Below are positions 23,580 through 31,402 of a stretch of 64,000 nt of DNA, piece by piece. The stretch's first letter is position 1; every line of letters begins with the position of its first letter. Location: the NCBI GenBank assembly GCA_934351255.1, contig CAKRJH010000003.1, positions 124,001 to 188,000 of the forward strand. The letters run 5' to 3'. The position numbers were made by a program, and so were the translations under genes. The notes below the pieces were generated by a model, which had not been told where the DNA came from, made no database searches, and was given only the letters and a program-made list of their open reading frames with translations. The DNA is from an uncultured Lachnospiraceae bacterium (GTDB taxonomy: Bacteria > Bacillota > Clostridia > Lachnospirales > Lachnospiraceae).

Positions 23580-26235
23580 TTTTCTCACCGCCTTTTACAA
23601 ACAGAGTAATCAGTTTAATTTTTTCCTTATCATCCATTTTATATAATTTGTCATTCAACTGAAGTTTTCGAAACAATTTAATCCTTACACAAATAATAAA
23701 TTCCCGATCATTCCTATACCCCATCGCTGCTATTTTTTTTGCAAAAAGTGATGGAATACTTAAAAACACACCTCGAATTGTTCTTTTTTTATCTGCATTC
23801 TTATATAACGCATCAGCACAAACTGCATAGGCCTCGCTAGAAATATATTCTGCATCTGCCTTGATTCTAAAATTACAACCATCACCATATAATCCACACA
23901 GATAACACTCTTTATATGGACATAACAATTTTTGCTTATTATCCCAGTAATGCATCAATTTTCTAATCAAATCATTGTCTATGCTTAATTTAATTTGTTT
24001 CTTTTCTCTTATATCCTCCGTCATCACAAGCTGCGGTTTATTAAATGCTGTAGAATAAACATACGCTTCACCAACTTGCAAACCGGAGAGAGTTTCTTCC
24101 ATTTCTGCATCCATATTGGTACTGTTAGCAATCAGTCTTCGTTCTGATGCCTCCACAAGCCGAAACATAATTTTTGTATCTGTGGCAGCAATGATATCAT
24201 GAGTCACTTTTGACGGTGATTGATCCGCAATAATAACCCCCGTTCCATACGCCCTGATTTCTTTAAGCATCCTCTGTAATGAACTCACTGTTGATGATCC
24301 TGCAGAAATATCCGAATTATCCCCTCTTCCTTCCGGAGATAACAGAACATGTGCCTCATCAATCATCAAAACATTTTTGAGTCTGGTTCCTATACTTGAA
24401 CTATTTATCTTGGTATATGCGCAAACATCAACCAACAATAACGCCATTATTAATGCTTTTTGCTCCATGTTTTCTATGGAATTCAGTTCTATAATGGTCG
24501 GTCTTGAAATTAAATCTTCAATAGGTATGGTATTGATTGAATCATAAATATTGCTATTCATATCAATTAAATTCATCAATCGCATAACACCTGCTGTTTC
24601 CAAATTTGATTTTACATCCTTGCTATAATTTGATGTTTGAAGCAATTTCTTAAACACTAAAATAAATTCGTGTAAACCAAATATAGTAACATCCTTGTCA
24701 TCAGATGTACTATAATCCTTCCACCCGTATTTCGTATAGCATCGTTGAATGGCGTTTTGGAATAATAAATCTAATGGTGATGGCATAGAAAAAGCAGCCA
24801 TAAATGCACTTACCAAAACAGGTTTATATTGCTCCACCGTAATTCCTTTCAATGGAATAAACGGATTAATAATAAATGGAGAAACACTAACATTTCCCGG
24901 TGTAAAAATTTGTATATCCGGTAGTTGTTCTATTAATGCTCTATACTCTGTCTTAGTCGGTTCGACAATCAAAAACGGAATATTTCTTTCAGCAAATTGC
25001 AACATCAAATTAATAGAAAAGGTTGTTTTACCAGTTCCTGGCATGCCAACAATCAATACATGCTTTGACAGTATTCTTTCGTTACAACCAATAGTAATCT
25101 TTTTCAGATCTGATGATATTAATTGTCCAAACTTTATATTAGAATCACTAATAATCTCTTCTTTTAACTGTTCTCTTTGCTTTTTATATCTGGTTTCCTC
25201 AATACCTGACATATTTCCATCGTAAACCGGCAAACGAAAAAAAGAAATCAATTCTTCGATCGTCATCATCAGCGGAAGTCGATACAAATAATTGGAGAGT
25301 GGAATGTATTTACGAATTTTCATATTTCTATATTTGTACATTAATAAGGCACTTACGTTCCATATATAATTCGGAAATTCATTGATTATGCTGCCAATAC
25401 TTTTTGATATATCAATACAACTCGCTTCAAAACTACCGATATTACTGTCTCCACCTTTTAAAAGGCTGATAATTTTGGCAGATAAAACAGTACAATCTTC
25501 TTTGGTTCCAAAAACCAATAAATTGGATAAAAACATAGGTGCATCCCGATTATCTTTATAATAAGATAATACTTCAAACGGTTCCTGAGCACATGAATCC
25601 TTTAAAAGTTGTCCATTAACAGATATTCCTTTTGATAATCCCTCCAGTTCAGAACAATGTTGTACTAATATTGCGATTTCATTCTCATACAATTTTGTTG
25701 GTAGTATACTAAACGAAACACCGCAATTCTCCATCTGACTCAAAGTATTGATCAGAGATGCCAACCCCTCAGTATTATTTGATGGAATAATCTCAGTATA
25801 ATAAAATGGACAGACACTGGATGGATTAATAACCACCTTTTCCTTTTTTTCTACAGCATATACCAAACTTTTAACATCCTGTCTCCAAAGATCATCGAAC
25901 GTTTGACGGCAATGTTCTGAATCTTGACAAAAATATCCAAAATCCGATACTACATTTTGAATGTTATTTATAAGCATTTTTACACGCGATACTGCTTCTG
26001 CGCTTACGTTGTCTATCTTTCGTACAACAATATAAATATGGATTTTCGAGGCATATGATTGATTATCAACTTTCTCGGTCAACCAAATGATTTCATAAGC
26101 AACATTCTGATTATCAAGTCTATACAACTCTCCTAAAACACTATCAAAATCTGAAATTGTGTCTGAGAAAGTAACAATTTCCAGCATATCAACTGCCAAG
26201 AAACGATTGTCTGCTAATTCATACACCTGTACCAT
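23572..26235 (-). CDS. HerA/FtsK-like ATPase (DUF87-type), 887 aa
   Basis: A large P-loop ATPase. Residues 1-370 form an uncharacterised, mostly alpha/beta N-terminal region. Walker A is GMPGTGKTTFS (about residue 395), followed by FLIVEPTKTEYRALIE, which is typical of HerA-type ATPases. Walker B is VLMIDEAHVLL (about 625), with a downstream GVIIADQSPSKV sensor segment and TKIMFRLVEASERR. Near residue 785 is a cysteine cluster (CPYKECYLCGLYGDGC) that may bind zinc. HerA-like hexamers translocate DNA or power transport and appear in several defence systems. The gene starts six bases after the TIR gene and overlaps the acidic gene, so these are tightly coupled. Confidence 0.85.
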   Translation of the reverse strand: MVQVYELADNRFLAVDMLEIVTFSDTISDFDSVLGELYRLDNQNVAYEIIWLTEKVDNQSYASKIHIYIVVRKIDNVSAEAVSRVKMLINNIQNVVSDFGYFCQDSEHCRQTFDDLWRQDVKSLVYAVEKKEKVVINPSSVCPFYYTEIIPSNNTEGLASLINTLSQMENCGVSFSILPTKLYENEIAILVQHCSELEGLSKGISVNGQLLKDSCAQEPFEVLSYYKDNRDAPMFLSNLLVFGTKEDCTVLSAKIISLLKGGDSNIGSFEASCIDISKSIGSIINEFPNYIWNVSALLMYKYRNMKIRKYIPLSNYLYRLPLMMTIEELISFFRLPVYDGNMSGIEETRYKKQREQLKEEIISDSNIKFGQLISSDLKKITIGCNERILSKHVLIVGMPGTGKTTFSINLMLQFAERNIPFLIVEPTKTEYRALIEQLPDIQIFTPGNVSVSPFIINPFIPLKGITVEQYKPVLVSAFMAAFSMPSPLDLLFQNAIQRCYTKYGWKDYSTSDDKDVTIFGLHEFILVFKKLLQTSNYSKDVKSNLETAGVMRLMNLIDMNSNIYDSINTIPIEDLISRPTIIELNSIENMEQKALIMALLLVDVCAYTKINSSSIGTRLKNVLMIDEAHVLLSPEGRGDNSDISAGSSTVSSLQRMLKEIRAYGTGVIIADQSPSKVTHDIIAATDTKIMFRLVEASERRLIANSTNMDAEMEETLSGLQVGEAYVYSTAFNKPQLVMTEDIREKKQIKLSIDNDLIRKLMHYWDNKQKLLCPYKECYLCGLYGDGCNFRIKADAEYISSEAYAVCADALYKNADKKRTIRGVFLSIPSLFAKKIAAMGYRNDREFIICVRIKLFRKLQLNDKLYKMDDKEKIKLITLFVKGGEKNG

Positions 26236-26241
26236 ACTTTA

Positions 26242-27945
26242 TTAACCTCTCAATCCCTGTATATAATCATCTAATTCGCTTATTTTATTTACGCATGTTT
26301 CATACGTTTCTTTTTGTTTTTCCAAATCAGCAATAAAAGACTCAAGCACCTGCTTTTTTAAGGCAATAGCATCATAATTTTTTTGTTCTTTCTGCAACGC
26401 TGTCTTTTTTGTGAGCGCTTCAATATGCCAAACAACACCACGATAAAAAATTCCCCATAGAATAAAGATTACTACACCTGTGAACACACCATCCATTATG
26501 CTTTCTGTAACGCAGATATACAACACCCAAACTATACATGCTATAAATGACAATCTGAAATCATGAGGTTTCGATAATTTCTTTATTTTAGGTTTCAGTT
26601 CGTTCAGTTGCAACTGCAACATTTTAGTTTCTTCCCTTTTCTGGCTAATCTCCGGCGATACATCACTATATCCTGCAATCTGATCTTGATAATACTTTTT
26701 CTCCTCTTCTGCTTCACCTATTTTCAGTCGCTTATTCTGCTCCTGCAGTCTTCTTATATAGTCTTTCCACTCCTCCTGTATCATTTTCGCCTTATCTGGA
26801 TTTGCAACAGTGATTGCATGTTGTACCATATTTTGCATCTCAGAAGCCAACTCATTGTCCAAATGGGTTAAACACTCACTTTGTACATAGGGTACTCCCC
26901 ACCATCCACGATAATCTTCCGGATACCTATTTTGCATTTCAACATATAATTCATATGCTTTTTGCGTTTCATTCAGTTTCATAAAAGTTTCCGCATTGGC
27001 TGCTAAACGGTTCACCTCAGATGTTTCTTCATTTGAGAGAATCCCGGTCTTTCTTTTGTTGTTTTGTATGACGTTGTTAACACCCTCTACCAGATATTCC
27101 ACATAGCCTATTTTGTTCAGATCAAAAGATTGAAATGCCGAAAATTCCATTGGCATTTCATACGGAGACATATTTTTAAAGCAAGCAATCAGTGTTTTGT
27201 CTTTATTTTCTTTCTTTAGTTCCAAAAAACGAGACCATTCATTCTTTACCCAGGTAGAATTATAATATTCCGTTTTAGTTCCCAGAACAATCATTACCGT
27301 TGCACTCATCAATGCAGCATATATGTACGGTTCATACTCTTGTCCAAGCTTACTTTCCAATGATTTTTTTGCAAAAAATGTACGGTATCCCGCCTGCTCT
27401 AACGAATTATAAATATTATATGCTATCATGCTGTCTTCTGTTGGCTCTCCATTTTCCATCTTATCTTTGTAACAGATAAAGACATCATATGGCTTCTCTT
27501 CTTTTACAATTTTAATATACTTATTATAAATCTCGTCAATTTTGGTCGCTTCTTCTTGAAAAACATAAGATTCGTATATATCTGCATTTTGCAACGCTGC
27601 TTTATAATCCGGATCATCAAAAATAGAATGATCCTGTATTCTATGACATGTCGGTTTCCTTTCTCCCCCAATATCATTTACATACTCAATACCATATCGG
27701 CTTAAAACCATTCCCCAATGAGCCGCTGAATCTTTATGATCTTCTCGAAGTAAATCATCAAAAACAGATATTGCACCATCAAAATCCAGATTTTGTCTTA
27801 AAAACGTAGCACGATTAAATAAATTTTCTATTTTGTCCTTATTTTGGGATACAATCATTTTTGAATCACAATACTTGCATGTTGCTATTGAAGTACTTTC
27901 ATCAAAATCGATATTCGCTCCACACACTTCACACTTTAATATCAT
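26242..27945 (-). CDS. Zinc-ribbon / TPR / TIR-domain membrane protein, 567 aa
   Basis: Domains in order: a zinc ribbon (cysteines 5, 8, 23 and 26), a TPR-like helical pair (about 45-110), a TIR domain (about 150-290: YDVFICYKD start, FFAKKSLESKLGQEYEP, ATVMIVLGTKTEYYNSTWV), a second TPR-like stretch (about 310-370), a coiled coil (about 400-465), two membrane helices (about 475-515, SFIACIVWVLYICV and VFTGVVIFILWGIF) and a final coiled coil. Bacterial TIR domains often cleave NAD to kill infected cells or make signals; the glutamate in SLESKLG is a candidate catalytic residue but this is unproven. It lies between the SPFH and ATPase genes with gaps of 15 and 6 bases. Confidence 0.88.
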   Translation of the reverse strand: MILKCEVCGANIDFDESTSIATCKYCDSKMIVSQNKDKIENLFNRATFLRQNLDFDGAISVFDDLLREDHKDSAAHWGMVLSRYGIEYVNDIGGERKPTCHRIQDHSIFDDPDYKAALQNADIYESYVFQEEATKIDEIYNKYIKIVKEEKPYDVFICYKDKMENGEPTEDSMIAYNIYNSLEQAGYRTFFAKKSLESKLGQEYEPYIYAALMSATVMIVLGTKTEYYNSTWVKNEWSRFLELKKENKDKTLIACFKNMSPYEMPMEFSAFQSFDLNKIGYVEYLVEGVNNVIQNNKRKTGILSNEETSEVNRLAANAETFMKLNETQKAYELYVEMQNRYPEDYRGWWGVPYVQSECLTHLDNELASEMQNMVQHAITVANPDKAKMIQEEWKDYIRRLQEQNKRLKIGEAEEEKKYYQDQIAGYSDVSPEISQKREETKMLQLQLNELKPKIKKLSKPHDFRLSFIACIVWVLYICVTESIMDGVFTGVVIFILWGIFYRGVVWHIEALTKKTALQKEQKNYDAIALKKQVLESFIADLEKQKETYETCVNKISELDDYIQGLRG

Positions 27946-27960
27946 CAGTACCTCCCATTA

Positions 27961-29214
27961 TTATAAATCCTTTAATTTTTCTCGTTCAATTTTGAACTCC
28001 TCGTCAGTGTATAACCCTTCCTGCCAAGCCATTTTCAAACGTTTTAACCGTTTCATATACTCTTCATCATCAATATGATGCTTTTCATTGCATGTATTTT
28101 CTACTGATGTTTTCAAATGAACCATTCCCGGTATATCATCACCATCCTCGTTGCCATCGCTAGGGGTTACATTTATATTTGCACTATCCTTCTCTGTAAT
28201 CGGTGTCATTAGACTACTTCCTTGAATTTCATTTCCAAAACTACTCATTGTCTGGCTAATAAACGGTGCCATCCCCATTCCCATTCCAACTCCCATCATG
28301 GGTGCACTACTTCTTCCAATGCCTTCATTAGCTGCCGCAATATCCATCACCCCAAATCCTCTTCGCTGATGTTCCGTCATATTAAGAGTTTTATTAGCAA
28401 TACTTTGAGCGATTGCATCGCGTTTTTTTATTTCCTCATCTGCTATATGCTCCGTAATTCTGACATTTGCATTGATTGCAGCTTCTTTTATCCGATTTTT
28501 TTCTTCCATATTCAAGAAAGTATTTTGGGACCATAAATGTTTATACATTTGATAATTAGGATCAGCATCAGATGCATTGATATTATTCACGTATAGATCC
28601 ACCAACGCTATTCCGTATTCAAACATATAACTGGAAATTGCCTTTTTAAGCTGTTCTGCAATTCCCATTGGATTACTCTCAAGATTAAAAATCGACGTAT
28701 TTTCTTCTCTTAAAATTGCGGGAAGCCATTGTTTGATGCATGAAATGATGATTCCTTTAAAATATCTCATCATATGTTCCTGATCGAATTGTGTTTCCGT
28801 CCCAACCAACTTCAATAATATTTTTTTTGAATCCACTACTTTGATACTCATTTCACCGGACGTGCTAATAGAAAATGGCGGCAAATTCATGCTTGGATCA
28901 CTATATTTTATATCTCCAACACCCCAATTAATTGCCATTTGCTCCGTCTTGTTTACAAAATATACTTCACAATGAAATGGTGATATTCCATCACTCGGCA
29001 AATTGATCAGTTTGTTTAAAATAGGTATATTTTTAGTCTGTAACTTATATGATCCTGGTTGAAAGATATCTGTCAACTGACCATCTTTAAAAAAAGCTGC
29101 CTCTTGTGTTTCATGTACAATTAAGGTTGAATGAGTATTAAAATCTTCTCCTGGAAACTTCCATACAAATGTTCTATTATTTATTTCACCCTTTATTATG
29201 TCAAATATTTGCAT
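27961..29214 (-). CDS. SPFH (band 7) domain protein with C-terminal SHOCT-like motif
   Basis: A 417-residue protein of the YdjI-like SPFH group, sometimes called virion core protein-like. The SPFH domain spans about 20-230 (STLIVHETQEAAFFKDGQ, then FHCEVYFVNKTEQMAINWG). Residues 235-285 are helical. A glycine/methionine-rich stretch (GVGMGMGMAPF) follows, then a linker. The last 30 residues form a SHOCT-like short helix (KMAWQEGLYTDEEF). SPFH proteins assemble into rings or rafts on membranes and scaffold other proteins. The start at 29214 has a GGGAGGG site; an upstream in-frame codon inside the preceding gene is rejected. It follows the membrane gene by ten bases. Confidence 0.85.
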   Translation of the reverse strand: MQIFDIIKGEINNRTFVWKFPGEDFNTHSTLIVHETQEAAFFKDGQLTDIFQPGSYKLQTKNIPILNKLINLPSDGISPFHCEVYFVNKTEQMAINWGVGDIKYSDPSMNLPPFSISTSGEMSIKVVDSKKILLKLVGTETQFDQEHMMRYFKGIIISCIKQWLPAILREENTSIFNLESNPMGIAEQLKKAISSYMFEYGIALVDLYVNNINASDADPNYQMYKHLWSQNTFLNMEEKNRIKEAAINANVRITEHIADEEIKKRDAIAQSIANKTLNMTEHQRRGFGVMDIAAANEGIGRSSAPMMGVGMGMGMAPFISQTMSSFGNEIQGSSLMTPITEKDSANINVTPSDGNEDGDDIPGMVHLKTSVENTCNEKHHIDDEEYMKRLKRLKMAWQEGLYTDEEFKIEREKLKDL

Positions 29215-29224
29215 ATGTCCCTCC

Positions 29225-29806
29225 CTAATAGTTTTCACTATCAACAGTTAATTTTTCAATTCTTGATCCATTGATATCATGATTCTCTGTCATAAATATT
29301 GTAATCATCTCAGAATCTGCTTTCGACTCAATAAAGACTTTCCCATCCGCTCCATTCGGATCATTAGCCGTTTCCGATTTAAAACTTAATGATGCAATAA
29401 AATCATCCATTGATGTATACCCATTAAGTTGTAAAAAAAGTTCAATTACCTCTCCTGAATAATCAGAATCTACGATATCCCCAAAATTGGATAACTCTAC
29501 GGTTGTGCTTTTCATTGCTCCTCCACTTCTTTGAGCCAGACAAGAAACAATGTCTGTTGTTATGCTACTTAATATCTCTCTATCCATATACATATTATTC
29601 AATTCATCATACTCTTCATTGTCACCATAAATGTCATTATAAAGATTACTATTTATTTGTTGGTTTGCAATGTTTTGTCCTGAATCATTGGTTTGAGTAG
29701 ATCTACGAGATATAATGATTCCTGTTATTACAATTGCAGTGCACAATAAAATTGCTGCTCCTAAAATAGCAAGTACAATAATTTTAATATTATTTTTCTC
29801 TTTCAT
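29225..29806 (-). CDS. Single-pass membrane protein of unknown function, first gene of the effector operon
   Basis: A 193-residue protein with a short basic cytoplasmic N-terminus, one membrane helix (about residues 7-31, IVLAILGAAILLCTAIVI) and an acidic region beyond it (SNLYNDIYGDNEEYDELNNM) leading to a compact domain of about 120 residues. No family is recognised. With the positive-inside rule the domain would face outside. As the first gene before SPFH, TIR and ATPase genes it could be a sensor or the outward part of a membrane complex. ATG 29806 is ten bases from AAAGGA; an ATG at 29815 is too close to that site. Confidence 0.7.
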   Translation of the reverse strand: MKEKNNIKIIVLAILGAAILLCTAIVITGIIISRRSTQTNDSGQNIANQQINSNLYNDIYGDNEEYDELNNMYMDREILSSITTDIVSCLAQRSGGAMKSTTVELSNFGDIVDSDYSGEVIELFLQLNGYTSMDDFIASLSFKSETANDPNGADGKVFIESKADSEMITIFMTENHDINGSRIEKLTVDSENY

Positions 29807-29846
29807 TTTTTCCATTTCCTTTCTATTCTTTGTATCTTTATATTTA

Positions 29847-29873
29847 AAACCACATAATGATTATTATGGTTTT
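29847..29873. repeat. Inverted repeat in the leader of the effector operon
   Basis: AAAACC and GGTTTT arms enclose an AT-rich near-palindrome (CATAATGATTATTATG). It lies about 40 bases upstream of the first operon gene, so it could be an operator or a leader hairpin. The role is not known. Confidence 0.45.
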
Positions 29874-29930
29874 AGAAACAAAAAAACTCCCCATAAAAAC
29901 AATAGGAAGAAAATGAAAAAGCCAAATTAG

Positions 29931-29959
29931 TTGCATAAAACATTTAAAAATGGTATAAT
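29931..29959 (+). promoter_or_regulatory. Strong promoter pointing away from the effector operon
   Basis: TTGCAT at 29931-29936, a 17-base spacer, a perfect TATAAT at 29954-29959. It fires toward the 3' end of the convergent recombinase gene. No recognised gene lies downstream on this strand, only a 36-codon frame at 29982-30092. Confidence 0.5.
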
Positions 29960-29981
29960 TTTACTAATCTGATTCAACAGA

Positions 29982-30092
29982 ATGGAGTTCGATTTGACAC
30001 ATTCTGACAACGGATTATATGTAATTTTACTTCATGATATAAACTATAGAATGACAAACGTCAAATTATATAAGAGTTTATGTGCGAAGTAA
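29982..30092 (+). CDS. Possible 36-codon small gene
   Basis: An ATG frame (MEFDLTHSDNGLYVILLHD and on) begins about 16 bases after the predicted start of transcription from the 29931-29959 promoter. There is no clear ribosome-binding site and no family resemblance. It is listed because the promoter is good and nothing else explains it; an untranslated or antisense RNA toward the recombinase 3' end is equally possible. The 343-base gap between the first operon gene and the recombinase holds only this, the inverted repeat and the two promoter candidates. Confidence 0.2.
   Translation: MEFDLTHSDNGLYVILLHDINYRMTNVKLYKSLCAK
30036..30064 (-). promoter_or_regulatory. Possible promoter of the effector operon
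   Basis: TTGACG at 30064-30059, a 17-base spacer, TATATC at 30041-30036 on the minus strand. It would leave a leader of about 220 bases. Readthrough from the recombinase gene is an alternative, since no terminator is visible between them. Confidence 0.35.
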
Positions 30093-30158
30093 TTTCCAAT
30101 GATTTTTATCAAATTACATGTGTCTTTGAATTGCAAAGCCTTGTAAATATCGTACTTA

Positions 30159-31058
30159 TCAGCAAAAACACTGCGTTCTATCCATATAATAATCATTATG
30201 TAGATTTCCATCATCCACAAGCAAATTCATGTTCTCAAGTTGTTTTCGATGTTCATTATAGGATTCTTTAAGATAAATTCTTGTTGTCTCTATACTACTA
30301 TGTCCCAAAATATCCGCAAGTTTAGCAATGTCCCTATATAAGGAATAAAATGTTCTTGCAAACAAATGACGCAGATTATGTGGGAATACCTTATCCTGGT
30401 CTATTCCGGCATCACTACAAAGCTTTTTCATTTCACGCCATATCCATGTGCGGTCAACTGCATTTCCTCTTGATGTTTGAAACACCATGCCTTTCTTTAT
30501 ACTCTGTACTCGAATATAGCACAGCAAACGAACCTGTAAATCTCTGGGAATTAGTACCTGCCGCTCTTTTCCCTTATTATATATAGTGACCATCCCCTTT
30601 TTTACAGACGTAATCGTAATTGCAGATAACTCACTCACTCGAATCCCTGTTGCACATATTGTTTGTATAATCATACCCAGTCGAACTTTTCCGCTATCCA
30701 TAGCTGTTTTCACTAACTTCATATATTCCTTCTTTGATAATTCTCTGTTTTCCGGCACAAACACTTCTTTTTGCAATTTAAATGTTTTGACTCTAAGTTC
30801 ATACCATCCTAAAAACTCGAAAAAACGATTTGCTGCAACCAAAAAAGAATTAATACTGCTTGTTTTATAATCTGCATTCATACGCAAATGTTCTTTATAC
30901 TGAATCACGAGCATTTTATCCAATTCTCTATTATCCGCAAATTCCACTAACTTTTTTATATCACACATATATTTTTGTATAGTAGCCTTACTTTTTTCTT
31001 GTTCATACAAATATATTTTATAATCTTCTAACATTTTCTCTGTAATAATCTTTTTCAT
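30159..31058 (-). CDS. Tyrosine recombinase (phage integrase / XerC-D family)
   Basis: A 299-residue site-specific recombinase. An N-terminal SAM-like core-binding domain (MLEDYKIYLYEQEKSKATI) precedes the catalytic domain with all signature residues: arginine in ATGIRVSEL, lysine region in YNKGKERQVLIP, HNLRHLFAR giving HxxR, histidine in LGHSSIETT, and the nucleophilic tyrosine in RIYLKES. It is short, like Xer or integron-type and invertase enzymes, rather than a 380-residue phage integrase with an arm-binding domain. The start at 31058 has a GGAGG site nine bases upstream. It sits at the far end of the AT-rich island, nine kilobases from tRNA-Thr, and may have mobilised the effector operon. 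Confidence 0.92.
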   Translation of the reverse strand: MKKIITEKMLEDYKIYLYEQEKSKATIQKYMCDIKKLVEFADNRELDKMLVIQYKEHLRMNADYKTSSINSFLVAANRFFEFLGWYELRVKTFKLQKEVFVPENRELSKKEYMKLVKTAMDSGKVRLGMIIQTICATGIRVSELSAITITSVKKGMVTIYNKGKERQVLIPRDLQVRLLCYIRVQSIKKGMVFQTSRGNAVDRTWIWREMKKLCSDAGIDQDKVFPHNLRHLFARTFYSLYRDIAKLADILGHSSIETTRIYLKESYNEHRKQLENMNLLVDDGNLHNDYYMDRTQCFC

Positions 31059-31284
31059 AATGTAGTACCTCCAGTCCCCTAAAAATGGGAAAAAAATAAC
31101 CATTTGAAACTTAATCCAAATGGCTTATGTAAATTTACTAATATTTTATTAAAAGCAGATAGATATGCAAGTCCATTTTATGAATAATAAATACGAAGGA
31201 ACACTAGCAAGCCTTTAACGTTGTTACTCATCATTTACACCTTCTATACGATAAGAAATCTTTCCACCAATAAGGCCAGACACA

Positions 31285-31330
31285 TTTCATTTAAAAGTTA
31301 GGGGACAATTTCCCTAACTTTTAAATGAAA
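31285..31330. repeat. Perfect 19-bp inverted repeat with 8-base loop at the island edge
   Basis: Arms 31285-31303 and 31312-31330 (TTTCATTTAAAAGTTAGGG and its exact complement) around the loop GACAATTT. It lies at the transition from AT-rich island to balanced backbone. It could be a bidirectional terminator, but the lack of T-runs and the perfect symmetry also fit a recombination or transposon-end structure. The rest of 31059-31402 shows only a small CCATTTG/CAAATGG stem upstream of the recombinase and no gene. Confidence 0.75.
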
Positions 31331-31337
31331 GCTTATT

Positions 31338-31375
31338 AAAATCACGCACAGTTATTTTATTCTGTGCGTGATTTT
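31338..31375 (-). terminator. Terminator of the GH95 gene
   Basis: A perfect 14-bp stem AAAATCACGCACAG/CTGTGCGTGATTTT with a 10-base AT loop, 28 bases past the fucosidase stop, followed on the minus strand by an AT-rich run. Confidence 0.75.
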
Positions 31376-31402
31376 TCAGCATATTTTACCTTATTGCAGA
31401 AC

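Noticed and set aside
23200..23590. Two fully independent genes for acidic protein and nuclease
   Set aside because: The nuclease frame has no ribosome-binding site at its first ATG and stays open upstream to the slippery A9 run, so independent initiation is less likely than a frame shift, though not excluded.
31373..31381. Possible second tRNA-Thr attachment site at the far island edge (TTTCAGCAT shared with the tRNA 5' end)
   Set aside because: Only nine bases match, at the 5' rather than the 3' end of the tRNA, which is not where tyrosine integrases normally recombine. It is likely to be chance.
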